Shown piece after piece: positions 8,178 through 17,107 of a stretch of DNA of 64,000 nucleotides; positions within the stretch are counted from its first letter, which is position 1; every line of letters starts with the position of its first letter. The translations under genes were made by a program, and so were the position numbers. The stretch is taken from positions 682,001 to 746,000 of the forward strand of contig NZ_BONR01000001.1 in NCBI RefSeq assembly GCF_016862815.1, given 5' to 3'. The stretch comes from Demequina activiva (lineage in GTDB: Bacteria > Actinomycetota > Actinomycetes > Actinomycetales > Demequinaceae). The notes beneath the pieces were generated by a model. It saw only the letters and a program-made list of their open reading frames with translations. It was not told where the DNA came from and ran no database searches.

Positions 8178-8906
8178 TCAGCCGTGCCGGTACTCGGGGT
8201 TGGGGTGCCCGAACCTCTCGCCCTCGCTCCACGCCTCGCTCGAGTTGCCGCCAGCGGGGAAGCCGCCGGTGGACTTGAGCCATGCCGCCGTGTGCATGAG
8301 ATTCCAGGCCAGGAAGGTGGTGTTGCGCTGCGTGAACTCGGTCTCGGGACCCCCGCTGCCGTCGTCGAGGTAGGACGGGCCGGGGCCCACGGGGCCCAGC
8401 CACGCGGCATCCGCGTTGGGCGGGACCACGTATCCCAGGTGCTGCAGCGAGTACAGGATGTTCATCGCGACGTGCTTGGCGCCGTCCTCGTTGCCGGTGA
8501 CGATCACGCCAGCGGTACGGCCGTAGTACAGGAACTGGCCGCGGTCGTTGGTCTGGCCGGACAGGCCGTACAGGCGCTCGATCAGTCGCGTCGCGACCGA
8601 GGACTTGTCGCCCAGCCAGATGGGGGTGCCCACCACCAGGATGTCCGCGGCGAGGATGCGCTCGGACAGCTCTGGCCAATCATCGCTGTCCTGCTTGCCG
8701 CCCGGGACGTCCTCACGCATGTCGGGGTACACGCCGGGCGGGACGTCGTGATCCGCGAGACGAATGGTCTCGACCTCGACGCCGTTGTCTCGCATGATCG
8801 CGATCGCATCGTCCATGAGGCCTTGGGTGTGGCTCATGGCGGGGTTGGGCTTGAGAGAGCAGTTGACGAACACGGCCTTGAGGCCGCTGAAGTCGGTGTC
8901 AGTCAT
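8178..8906 (-). CDS. Flavodoxin-fold NAD(P)H-dependent FMN reductase/oxidoreductase
   Basis: This 242-residue protein has a flavodoxin-like fold: the phosphate loop NCSLKPNPAMSHTQGLM at residues 15-31 and the isoalloxazine-contacting stretch ILVVGTPIWLGDKSS near 90-104, followed by GNEDGAKHVAMN. It probably reduces quinones, azo or nitro compounds, or free FMN using NAD(P)H in the cytosol. A strong AGGAGG lies 8 bases before the ATG. The C-terminal 50 residues (AWNLMHTAAWLK and after) extend beyond the minimal fold. The substrate cannot be read. Confidence 0.8.
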   Translation of the reverse strand: MTDTDFSGLKAVFVNCSLKPNPAMSHTQGLMDDAIAIMRDNGVEVETIRLADHDVPPGVYPDMREDVPGGKQDSDDWPELSERILAADILVVGTPIWLGDKSSVATRLIERLYGLSGQTNDRGQFLYYGRTAGVIVTGNEDGAKHVAMNILYSLQHLGYVVPPNADAAWLGPVGPGPSYLDDGSGGPETEFTQRNTTFLAWNLMHTAAWLKSTGGFPAGGNSSEAWSEGERFGHPNPEYRHG

Positions 8907-8961
8907 GGGTGAACCTCCTGCCGGTGCAAGTCACGCGCCGGCGGGGATATTCCGCGACCGG

Positions 8962-9231
8962 CTAGCGCGCCGCGCGAGGCTCCGGGGTGACGTCCACGTA
9001 GTCCTGTTGGTGGAGCTGCGCCTCCCACTGGTTCTTCTCACGGGTCGCGAGCATCACGAACACGCCCCACAGGCCCAGGTCGTCCACGAAGCCGAACGGG
9101 CCGAAGAACAGCTCGGGGATGAGGTCCACGGGCATGATCGTGTAGATCGCCGCGCCGATGGCCGTCAGCCACGTCATGGGCGCGAGCCTGTACTCGCCGC
9201 GTCGCACTGCCTGGAAGAACTTCCACCACAT
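8962..9231 (-). CDS. DUF1232 (YkvA) family small membrane protein
   Basis: The 89-residue protein has the DUF1232 core TIMPVDLIPELFFGPFGFVDDL near residues 31-52, where the Pro-Asp-Leu-Ile-Pro and Asp-Asp residues are the family hallmark, with a hydrophobic hairpin. The function of the family is not known. CAGGAGGTGTCCC precedes the ATG. The C-terminal tail is polar (EAQLHQQDYVDVTPE). It is transcribed in the same direction as its neighbours. Confidence 0.78.
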   Translation of the reverse strand: MWWKFFQAVRRGEYRLAPMTWLTAIGAAIYTIMPVDLIPELFFGPFGFVDDLGLWGVFVMLATREKNQWEAQLHQQDYVDVTPEPRAAR

Positions 9232-9278
9232 GGGACACCTCCTGGGTTCCTGGACTCTCTACGGTAACCCCGACGGGT

Positions 9279-9767
9279 CTACACCACCTCGCGCAGCAGC
9301 CCCGAGTGCACGTCGAACACGAAGCCGCGCACCTGCGTGGAGTCCACGAGGAACGGGTTGCGACGCAGGCGCTCGATGGACTGGCGAAGGTCCTCGTCGA
9401 GGTCGCGGAAGGACTCGGGGCTCCAGGTGGGCTTGAGGCCGGTCTCGTCGAGCAGCTGACCGCGGAGCTCATCGTCGGTGAAGGTGAGCGCGCCGCAGTC
9501 GGTGTGATGGACCAGGATGATCTCGCGGGTGCCGAGCTTGCGCTGCGAGATCACCAGCGAGCGGATCATGTCGTCCGTGATGACGCCGCCGGCGTTCCTC
9601 ATGATGTGCGCGTCGCCGATCTCGAGCCCCAGGAGCGCGAACACGTCCAGGCGGGAGTCCATGCAGGCGACCACGGCCAGCTGGCGGCGCGGCGGCAGGG
9701 GCCGGTCCGCGACGTACTCCTCTGCGTAGCGCGCGTTGTTCTCGATCAGCTCGTCTGCGATGCCCAT
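9279..9767 (-). CDS. Beta-class carbonic anhydrase
   Basis: The 162-residue protein should interconvert CO2 and bicarbonate with a zinc ion held by two Cys and one His: CMDSRLD at residues 35-41 supplies Cys and the Asp-Arg dyad, and HHTDCGA near 87-93 supplies His and Cys. It is short, as in the compact beta class common in actinobacteria. CAAGGAGACCCCC precedes the ATG at 9767. It is the first minus-strand gene facing the SDR gene across a 193-bp divergent gap. Confidence 0.9.
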   Translation of the reverse strand: MGIADELIENNARYAEEYVADRPLPPRRQLAVVACMDSRLDVFALLGLEIGDAHIMRNAGGVITDDMIRSLVISQRKLGTREIILVHHTDCGALTFTDDELRGQLLDETGLKPTWSPESFRDLDEDLRQSIERLRRNPFLVDSTQVRGFVFDVHSGLLREVV

Positions 9768-9960
9768 GGGGGTCTCCTTGTCGTGGCGGGGATGGTCACG
9801 AAAGCGTGGCGCGGACGCGGGACCCACGTCCGATGCGCCCATGCTAGCGACGCGTAGGCTGGGTGGTGCCGAGGCCGTACTTCTCTGGGCGTTGTGTGCC
9901 GTTCCGGTGGAGTGCGGCCTCGGTTCGAGGGTGGCATCGTGACGTGCGAGCATGGGCGGC

Positions 9961-10791
9961 ATGGCAAAGGTTCTGATCACCGGATCCGCCCAGGGCATCG
10001 GCGCGGAGACCGCCCGCAGGCTCGTCGCGCTCGGACACGAGGTGGTGGTCCACGGGCGTGATCGCGGCCGGGCCGATGCGGCACTCGAGCAGGTGCCGGG
10101 CGCCAGCGCCGCCGTGGTGGGCTCGTACGACTCGCTCGCCTCCGTACGCGAACTCGCCAGCGCGGCCAACGCCGCAGGACCCTTCGACGTGGTGATCCAC
10201 AACGCGGGCCTGGGGCCGCACGAGCCCGAGCGCCGCGACACCGTCGATGGCCTCGAACAGACGGTCCAGGTCAACGCCGTGGCGCCGTACCTGCTCACGT
10301 GTCTGATGCCACTGTCGACGCGGATGGTCTACGTGGGATCCGACGCGCATCGTCAGGGAACGGTGGATCTCGCGGATCTCCACTGGCGCGAACGGTCATG
10401 GGGAGAGGGCTACTGGGCCGGCATCGCCCCGTACTCGGACTCGAAGCTGCTGTTCCAAATGTGGGTGTTCGAGCTCGCAGCGCTCCACCCCGAGCGCGCG
10501 ATCAACGTGGTCCACCCCGGGTGGGTGCAGACCGCGATGGGCGGCCCGCAGGCGACGCTGCCCGTGGACGAGGGCGCGGACACGCCGGTGTGGATGGCGA
10601 CGTCGGAGGACCCCATCGCGCTGGGCTCAGGGCAGTTCGTGCACCGGAGGGCGGTCGAGGACGTGCACCCGGCGACCCGGGACGCCGGCCTGCGCGCGGC
10701 GGTGGTCGAGCACTTCCGCGAGCTCACGGGCGAGGCCCTCCCCGCCGCCGAGGAGGGGCTGCGCGCCCCCTCTGCCAGCCCTCGCGCCTAG
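9961..10791 (+). CDS. SDR family NAD(P)-dependent oxidoreductase (first of tandem pair)
   Basis: This 276-residue Rossmann-fold protein has the nucleotide motif TGSAQGIG near residue 7, HNAG in place of the usual NNAG, and the catalytic pair YSDSK. The Ser usually found before the Tyr maps to the YVGSD stretch. The substrate is unknown. An ATG nine bases upstream (9952) is possible. Its TAG stop at 10789 opens the -10 hexamer of the next gene. It is a clear paralogue of the downstream gene. Confidence 0.85.
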   Translation: MAKVLITGSAQGIGAETARRLVALGHEVVVHGRDRGRADAALEQVPGASAAVVGSYDSLASVRELASAANAAGPFDVVIHNAGLGPHEPERRDTVDGLEQTVQVNAVAPYLLTCLMPLSTRMVYVGSDAHRQGTVDLADLHWRERSWGEGYWAGIAPYSDSKLLFQMWVFELAALHPERAINVVHPGWVQTAMGGPQATLPVDEGADTPVWMATSEDPIALGSGQFVHRRAVEDVHPATRDAGLRAAVVEHFRELTGEALPAAEEGLRAPSASPRA

Positions 10792-10794
10792 GCT
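10789..10794 (+). promoter_or_regulatory. -10 hexamer TAGGCT built on the upstream stop codon
   Basis: TAGGCT starts exactly at the TAG stop of the first SDR gene and lies 30 bases before the ATG of the second, leaving room for a short leader with AGGAGG. This suggests the second SDR gene can be transcribed separately. No -35 box is obvious. Confidence 0.4.
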
Positions 10795-10824
10795 GAGTTC
10801 CAAACCCTGACTCAGGAGGACTCG

Positions 10825-11595
10825 ATGTCACGCATCTTCATCACCGGCTCGACACAGGGCATCGGCGCCGAATGCGCGCGCCAGCTGCTCGAGCTGGGCC
10901 ACGAGGTGGTGCTCCACGCCCGCAACCCCGCGCGCGCAGAGGCCGCCCACGGCGAGCACCCCGGGGCTCTCGCCGTGGTGACGGGAGACCTGGCGAGCAT
11001 CGATCAGACCGAGGCCCTCGCATCGGCCGCCAACGAGTATGGGCCCTACGACGTGGTGATCCACAACGCGGGCGTGGGCGGCGGCGCGGCCGAGCGCAGC
11101 GAGACCGGCGACGGACTCGAGCGCATCTTCCACATCAACGTGGTCGCGCCGTACGTGCTGACCGCGCTGATGCCCGTGGCGCCGCGCATGATCTATCTCA
11201 CCAGCGGCCTCGAGGCGGATGGCGCGTGGACGCCCGAGGACCTGCAGTGGACGCAGCGGCCGTGGAACGGCATGCAGGCGTACTCGGACTCGAAGCTGCA
11301 CGACTCGATGCTCGCGTTCGAGCTGGCCGCCCGCAAGAGCGAGTCCATCGTCACCGTGGTCGATCCCGGCTGGATCGAGACGCAGCTGGGCGGGCCGGAT
11401 GCGTGGGACCCCGTCGAGCTGGGCGCGGAGACGCAGGTGTGGCTCGCGACGTCCGATGACGCCATCGCCACGACTTCGGGCCAGTACGTGAAGCGCCGCG
11501 AGGTCCTCGAGCCGAACCCGCTGGTCACTGATGCCGATGCGCGCGGCGAGCTGTTCGCCGCGCTCGAGCGGATCACGGGGATCGCGCTGCCGTAG
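10825..11595 (+). CDS. SDR family NAD(P)-dependent oxidoreductase (second of tandem pair)
   Basis: This 256-residue protein is a tandem paralogue of the preceding gene: both begin with an ITGS-x-QGIGAE stretch and share DVVIHNAG and a YSDSKL active-site segment. The two genes probably arose by local duplication and then diverged in the substrate-loop region (residues about 130-155). A strong CAGGAGGACTCG precedes the ATG. Substrate unknown. A hairpin terminator follows. Confidence 0.86.
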   Translation: MSRIFITGSTQGIGAECARQLLELGHEVVLHARNPARAEAAHGEHPGALAVVTGDLASIDQTEALASAANEYGPYDVVIHNAGVGGGAAERSETGDGLERIFHINVVAPYVLTALMPVAPRMIYLTSGLEADGAWTPEDLQWTQRPWNGMQAYSDSKLHDSMLAFELAARKSESIVTVVDPGWIETQLGGPDAWDPVELGAETQVWLATSDDAIATTSGQYVKRREVLEPNPLVTDADARGELFAALERITGIALP

Positions 11596-11628
11596 CGAGC
11601 CGCACGCCCGCCGCTGCGGACACAGCTC

Positions 11629-11654
11629 GGCCCCCGTTGAGGACGACGGGGGCC
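11629..11654. terminator. Bidirectional hairpin terminator
   Basis: GGCCCCCGT (11629-11637) pairs perfectly with ACGGGGGCC (11646-11654) around an 8-base loop. It lies between the convergent SDR gene and araA. It lacks a long T tract, as is usual in high-GC actinobacteria. Confidence 0.75.
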
Positions 11655-11691
11655 GGGCCGGGAGAGAGGGGCGCGCGCTGTGCGGGTCTCG

Positions 11692-13203
11692 CTAGCGGCC
11701 GCGCCAGTAGACGGCGCCCAGCGCGAGGTCGCGCTCGACGTCATCGATCGTGGTGGAGTCGTCGATCGAGACCAGCTCGACTCCGGTCATGCGCGCGAAG
11801 TCGCGCCACGTGGTGAGGGTGGTCTGGGTGCTCATGGCCGTGTGGTGCGCGGCGCCGGCGGACATCCACGCGGTGGTCGCGGTCGCGAAGTCCGGCTTGC
11901 TGCGCCACACCGCGTGACCCACGGGCAGCCGCGGCATGGGCGCGGGCAGCTCGACGTTCGTGACCTCGGCACCCACCAGGCGGAACCGCTCGCGCATGTC
12001 TGACAGCGCCACGACCACGGCGGGTCCCGCATCGGCCGTGAAGACCAGGCGCACCGGATCGTCCTTGCCGCCGATGCCCAGCGGGTGGACCTCGAGGCGC
12101 GGCTTCTGGCTCGACAGCGACGGGGAGACCTCGAGCATGTGCGCGCCGAGCGACAGCTCCTCGCCTTCGACCAGGTGGTACGTGTAGTCCTCCATGAGGC
12201 TCGCGCCGCCGGGGCGCCCTGCACCCATGACTGCCGCGATGCGCACCAGTATGGCTGTCTTCCAGTCGCCCTCGGCGCCGAACCCGTAGCCGTCCGCCAT
12301 GAGGCGCTGCACCGCGAGACCCGGCAGCTGCGGGAGCGTTGCGAGGTCCTCGAAGCTGGTGGTGAAGGCCTGGAAGCCGCCTTCCTCCAGGAAGGACCGC
12401 AGGCCCACCTCGATCGCGGCGCCGTCGCGCAGCGACTGGTGGCGCTCAGCGCCGGGAAGCAGCTCGTCAGCGACGTCGTACAGCTCGACGTACTCGTCGA
12501 CGAGCGCGTCGATCTGGGCGTCAGTGGCCGCATGCACGCGCTCGGCGAGCTCGTTGACGCCCCACGTGTTGATCTGGGCTCCGAACACGGCCTCGGCCTC
12601 GGTCTTGTCACCCTCGGTGACGGCCACGAAGCGCATGTTGTCGCCAAAGCGCGCGACCTTCATCGCACGCGAGGCGTGGCGACCGGCGGCGGCGCGCGCC
12701 CACTCCCCCACGCGTTCCTGCACACGGGTGTGCGAGGCGTGACCCACGACGGTGGTGCGTGGGATGTTGAGACGGGTCTCGATGTACGCGTACTCGCGGT
12801 CGCCGTGCGCGGCCTGGTTGAGGTTCATGAAGTCGAAGTCGATCTCGCCCCAAGGAAGCTCGACGTTCGCCTGCGTGTGCAGGTGCAGCAGCGGCTTGGA
12901 CAGCGCCTGCAGGCCCGCGATCCACATCTTGGCGGGGCTGAAGGTGTGCATCCAGGTGATGACGCCGACGACGTGGGGGGCTGCGTTCGCGTCGAGCATC
13001 GCCTGCTCGATGGACTCGCGCGAGATGAGCACGGGCTTCCAGACCACGCGCACGGGCACCGCGTCCGCGCCGTCGAGGTGCGCGACGACGGACTGAGACT
13101 GCTCGGCCACCTGGGCGAGCACCTCGTCGCCGTAGAGCGACTGGCTGCCGGTGAGGAACCAGACCTCGTACTCGGTGAGGTCGGGAACGATGCTGCGGGT
13201 CAT
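11692..13203 (-). CDS. araA: L-arabinose isomerase
   Basis: The 503-residue protein has the length and landmarks of Ara[15 protein letters not shown] near residues 9-22, [16 protein letters not shown] near 83-98 with the conserved Phe-Ser-Pro-Ala-Lys, and [17 protein letters not shown] near 300-316 containing a metal-ligand Glu. A late His-containing region (YHLVEGEE and [11 protein letters not shown]) completes the Mn2+ site. It converts L-arabinose to L-ribulose, the step before araB. It lies downstream of the LacI-type regulator on the same strand, with an operator between them. Confidence 0.95.
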   Translation of the reverse strand: MTRSIVPDLTEYEVWFLTGSQSLYGDEVLAQVAEQSQSVVAHLDGADAVPVRVVWKPVLISRESIEQAMLDANAAPHVVGVITWMHTFSPAKMWIAGLQALSKPLLHLHTQANVELPWGEIDFDFMNLNQAAHGDREYAYIETRLNIPRTTVVGHASHTRVQERVGEWARAAAGRHASRAMKVARFGDNMRFVAVTEGDKTEAEAVFGAQINTWGVNELAERVHAATDAQIDALVDEYVELYDVADELLPGAERHQSLRDGAAIEVGLRSFLEEGGFQAFTTSFEDLATLPQLPGLAVQRLMADGYGFGAEGDWKTAILVRIAAVMGAGRPGGASLMEDYTYHLVEGEELSLGAHMLEVSPSLSSQKPRLEVHPLGIGGKDDPVRLVFTADAGPAVVVALSDMRERFRLVGAEVTNVELPAPMPRLPVGHAVWRSKPDFATATTAWMSAGAAHHTAMSTQTTLTTWRDFARMTGVELVSIDDSTTIDDVERDLALGAVYWRGR

Positions 13204-13244
13204 GCGTGATCTCGATTCTCGGCGTCGTCGCCGGAGCGCCTAGT

Positions 13245-13258
13245 TGTTCACGTTCACA
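13245..13258. promoter_or_regulatory. LacI-type operator upstream of araA
   Basis: TGTTCACGTTCACA is a near-palindrome with a central CG, and 12 of its 14 bases match the site overlapping the araDB promoter. On the minus strand it lies just after TGCTAATGT, which resembles an extended -10 box, so binding would block araA initiation. It is about 42 bases before the araA ATG. Confidence 0.65.
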
Positions 13259-13327
13259 TTAGCACGGCGTCTGCACTGCGTCGCTCGCGTCGTGAGGACA
13301 CGCGGAGCGCGCACTGTCGGCGTCGAA

Positions 13328-14323
13328 TCACAGCGGTGCGGTGCTCGAACGCTCGACCAGCGTGGGCGCGATCAGCTCCGCCGAGGGCGGTTCGAGTCCG
13401 TCGCGCGCAGCGATCATGAGCGCGACCGCCCACGCGCCCACGGCGCCGAAGTCCTGGTGCACCGTCGTCAGCGGCGGCAGAGAATGCCGCGACGCGGGTG
13501 TGTCGTCGAAGCCCACCACGGAGATGTCACCCGGAACGTCGCGGCCTGCCGTCACCAGGGCGTGGATGAGACCCAACGCCATGTCATCGTTCCCGCAGAA
13601 CACGGCCGTGGCAGTGGGATCGAGAGCGGAGCCGGCAGCGAAGCCCGAGTCCGTGGTCCAGTCGCCCTCGATGATCTCGAGCGGCTCCAGGCCTCGGTCT
13701 GACATGGCTGCGCCGTACTCCTCGCGGCGCAGCTGGGCCTCGGTGTAGCTGGGCGGACCGGAGACGTGCTGGATGCGAGTGTGCCCCAGGTCCAGCAGAT
13801 GATCCATCGCGAGGCGGGCGCCCGCCCGCTGGTCGATCGAGGCCGCCGCGCCGGCCGGGTCACCGCCTGTGAGCAGGTGGATCACCGGGACGCGCTCATC
13901 GAAGCCCTCCAAGGCCTCGCGCACGGAACGCTGCTGGGCGACCAGAGCGATAGCGTCGACGCCGCGTCCCACCAGGAAGTCGAGGGCCTCACGCACGGAC
14001 TCCGAGGCCGGGTCCGCGCTGGTCATCATCGTATGTAGGCCAGCCGCTCGGGCGGCGCGCTCGACGCCGTGCAGCGTGGACAGGGGTCCGATGTCCGGGA
14101 TCTCGGGGCCGATCATCCCGATGGTCTGCGTGCGTCCGGTGACCAATGCGCGCGCAGCGAGGTTGCGCCGATAGCCCAGCTCGTCGATCGCCGCGAGCAC
14201 CCTGTCGCGGGTCTCGGGCCGGATGCCGGGAAAGTCGTTGAGGACGCGGCTGACGGTCTGGTGCGAGACGCCGGCGCGCGCGGCGACGTCGTGCATGCTC
14301 GGTCCGCGATTGCCGTTCGCCAC
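13328..14323 (-). CDS. LacI family transcriptional regulator, probable arabinose repressor
   Basis: This 331-residue protein has a LacI helix-turn-helix at residues about 9-29 (MHDVAARAGVSHQTVSRVLN) with the hinge region after YRRNLAARAL, then a periplasmic-binding-protein-like sugar-sensing domain (IGMIGPEIPDIGPLS, FCGNDDMALGLIHAL, VVGFDDTPAS). Its position directly upstream of araA and the shared operator at araDB make it the best candidate for the arabinose repressor, but this is inference; it also faces galK divergently and could control galactose genes. Confidence 0.88.
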   Translation of the reverse strand: MANGNRGPSMHDVAARAGVSHQTVSRVLNDFPGIRPETRDRVLAAIDELGYRRNLAARALVTGRTQTIGMIGPEIPDIGPLSTLHGVERAARAAGLHTMMTSADPASESVREALDFLVGRGVDAIALVAQQRSVREALEGFDERVPVIHLLTGGDPAGAAASIDQRAGARLAMDHLLDLGHTRIQHVSGPPSYTEAQLRREEYGAAMSDRGLEPLEIIEGDWTTDSGFAAGSALDPTATAVFCGNDDMALGLIHALVTAGRDVPGDISVVGFDDTPASRHSLPPLTTVHQDFGAVGAWAVALMIAARDGLEPPSAELIAPTLVERSSTAPL

Positions 14324-14402
14324 TGCGTGCTCCTGAGGTCAGGTTCCTGGGGGTCACTGTATCCACCGAGCCACGCAGGACCGCGCGGCGGCTCCCTGAC
14401 TC

Positions 14403-14456
14403 TGGAGACTTTTTCTTCACGACGCGGCCTGCGCGATGAGAGTGGTGCCAGATTCT
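14403..14456 (-). repeat. 54-bp dispersed element, divergent copy 5
   Basis: On the minus strand it reads AGAATCTGGCACCACTCTCA and ends AAGTCTCCA, and it aligns without gaps over 54 bp to copies at 2626, 2837 and 62001, again preceded by CCCTCCC. It lies about 80 bases upstream of the LacI-family start, in the sense of that gene. It shows that the element is an older family and not a recent duplication. Confidence 0.7.
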
Positions 14457-14510
14457 GGGAGGGTAGGATCGGCTGGGACCGGTCACAGGCCCGCGTCCTC
14501 CTGCCGCGTG

Positions 14511-14538
14511 TCTGGCACCATGGACCCGCATCGCCCAG
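14511..14538 (+). repeat. Possible partial copy of the 54-bp element
   Basis: TCTGGCACCAT followed, after a few unrelated bases, by CATCGCCCAG resembles the first half of the element with a 4-base insertion. It points toward galK. The second half is not recognisable, so this could be a chance match. Confidence 0.3.
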
Positions 14539-14555
14539 CTGATTGGACGCCCCGC

Positions 14556-15704
<1,149 letters not shown>

Positions 15705-15731
15705 CGCTCAGCGACGCACAAGGAGGAAGTC

Positions 15732-16709
15732 ATGACCTGGATGGTGACCGGCGGCGCCGGCTACATCGGCTCCCACGTGGTGAGGGCGCTCACTGATGCT
15801 GGGCTGGACGCGGTCGTGCTCGACGATCTCTCGAGCGGCTTCGAGGCCTTCGTGCCCGACGGCGTGCCCTTCGTCAACGCGACCATCCTCGACACGGACG
15901 CCGTCGCCGCGGCACTTCGCGAGCATGGCGTTCGCGGCGTCATCCACTGCGCGGGCTACAAGTACGCAGGCGAGTCCGTGAAGTTCCCTCTCCACACGTA
16001 CCGCCAGAACGTCGAGGGCACCGCATGCCTGCTGGAGGCGATGGCCAGCGCGGGAGTCACGCAGCTCGTGTTCTCCTCGTCAGCGGGCGTCTACGGCACG
16101 CCATCGGTCGCCGAGGCCACGGAGGACACCGCCACGCTGCCGGAGTCGCCCTACGGGGAGTCCAAGCTCATCGGCGAATGGCTCATCCGTGATCAGGTGC
16201 GCGCCACCGCCGGCACGGACGCACCGCTGCGCGCGACCTCCCTGCGGTACTTCAACGTCGTCGGTTCCGCCACGCCTGACGTCCCCGACGTGAGCCCGCA
16301 CGCGCTGTTCCCCCGGGTGATCCGCGCCATCAGGGCGGGCGAGCCGCCGCAGATCTTCGGCGACGACTACGACACCGAGGACGGGACCTGCATCCGGGAC
16401 TACGTGCACGTGCAGGACCTGGCGCACAGCCACGTGGCCGCGGCGCGCATGCTCGACTTCGGCAAGCCGCTGGCCCCGGTGTACAACCTGGGCGCCGGGA
16501 ACGGCACCTCGGTGCGTCAGATCGTGAGCGCGCTGCTCGCAGCCGCGGGCTCGGACCTGGAGCCCGTGGTGCGCGAGCGCCGCGCGGGAGATCCGGCCCG
16601 CATCGTCGCGAACGGCGACCTCGCCGCGGATGACATCGAATGGAAGATGGCGCACACCATCGAGGAGATGGCGATGAGTGCGTGGGAGGCCTTCCCGGCC
16701 GAGGACTGA
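15732..16709 (+). CDS. galE: UDP-glucose 4-epimerase
   Basis: This 325-residue extended SDR has the NAD motif TGGAGYIGSH at residues 6-15, the catalytic Ser region FSSSAGVYG near 115-123, and the YGESK active-site motif near 140. It interconverts UDP-galactose and UDP-glucose. AAGGAGGAAGTC precedes the ATG. With galK it gives part of the Leloir pathway; the uridylyltransferase must be elsewhere or replaced by another enzyme. Confidence 0.93.
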   Translation: MTWMVTGGAGYIGSHVVRALTDAGLDAVVLDDLSSGFEAFVPDGVPFVNATILDTDAVAAALREHGVRGVIHCAGYKYAGESVKFPLHTYRQNVEGTACLLEAMASAGVTQLVFSSSAGVYGTPSVAEATEDTATLPESPYGESKLIGEWLIRDQVRATAGTDAPLRATSLRYFNVVGSATPDVPDVSPHALFPRVIRAIRAGEPPQIFGDDYDTEDGTCIRDYVHVQDLAHSHVAAARMLDFGKPLAPVYNLGAGNGTSVRQIVSALLAAAGSDLEPVVRERRAGDPARIVANGDLAADDIEWKMAHTIEEMAMSAWEAFPAED

Positions 16710-16728
16710 CCGCGCTCGCCCAGCGCGC

Positions 16729-17106
16729 CTAGGCCTCCACGTAGGCGTCGACCTGGATCTCCACGAGATAGCGCGGGTCCGCGAGCGCGCTGACCTCGAC
16801 CAGCGTCGCCGCGGGCAGCACGTCCCCGAACGCGGCCCGATGCGCCGCCGCCACCTTCTCGGTGTCCCGGATGTCCGTGACGTAGGTGACGGTGCGCACC
16901 ACGTCGCTCAGGGCCGCACCCGCCTGGGCGAGGCTGCGCTCGATGACGCCCAGCGCATCGGCCGCCTGCGCGTAGGCGTCTCCCTCGATCGCCTCGTCGC
17001 GTGCGCAGCTGCCCGCGACCCACACGTGCGGGCCGATGCGCACCGCGCGGGAGTAGCCGTACATCTCCTCGAAGGGGCCGCCGGAGCCGAACCGCTCGCG
17101 CGTCAT
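16729..17106 (-). CDS. RidA family (YjgF/YER057c/UK114) protein
   Basis: The 125-residue protein fits the RidA family, which hydrolyses reactive enamine/imine intermediates: RAVRIGPHVWVAGSCA near residues 20-35 and VRTVTYVTDIRD near 70-81, ending ALADPRYLVEIQVDAYVE. The conserved Arg of the active site is usually in the late strand; here the segment reads DPRYLVEIQ. It begins one base after the GH1 stop, so it is co-transcribed, although no metabolic link is obvious. Confidence 0.82.
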   Translation of the reverse strand: MTRERFGSGGPFEEMYGYSRAVRIGPHVWVAGSCARDEAIEGDAYAQAADALGVIERSLAQAGAALSDVVRTVTYVTDIRDTEKVAAAHRAAFGDVLPAATLVEVSALADPRYLVEIQVDAYVEA

Positions 17107-17107
17107 G

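Noticed and set aside
9844..10383. Minus-strand open frame opposite the first SDR gene
   Set aside because: It is antisense to a clear SDR gene and has no family features.
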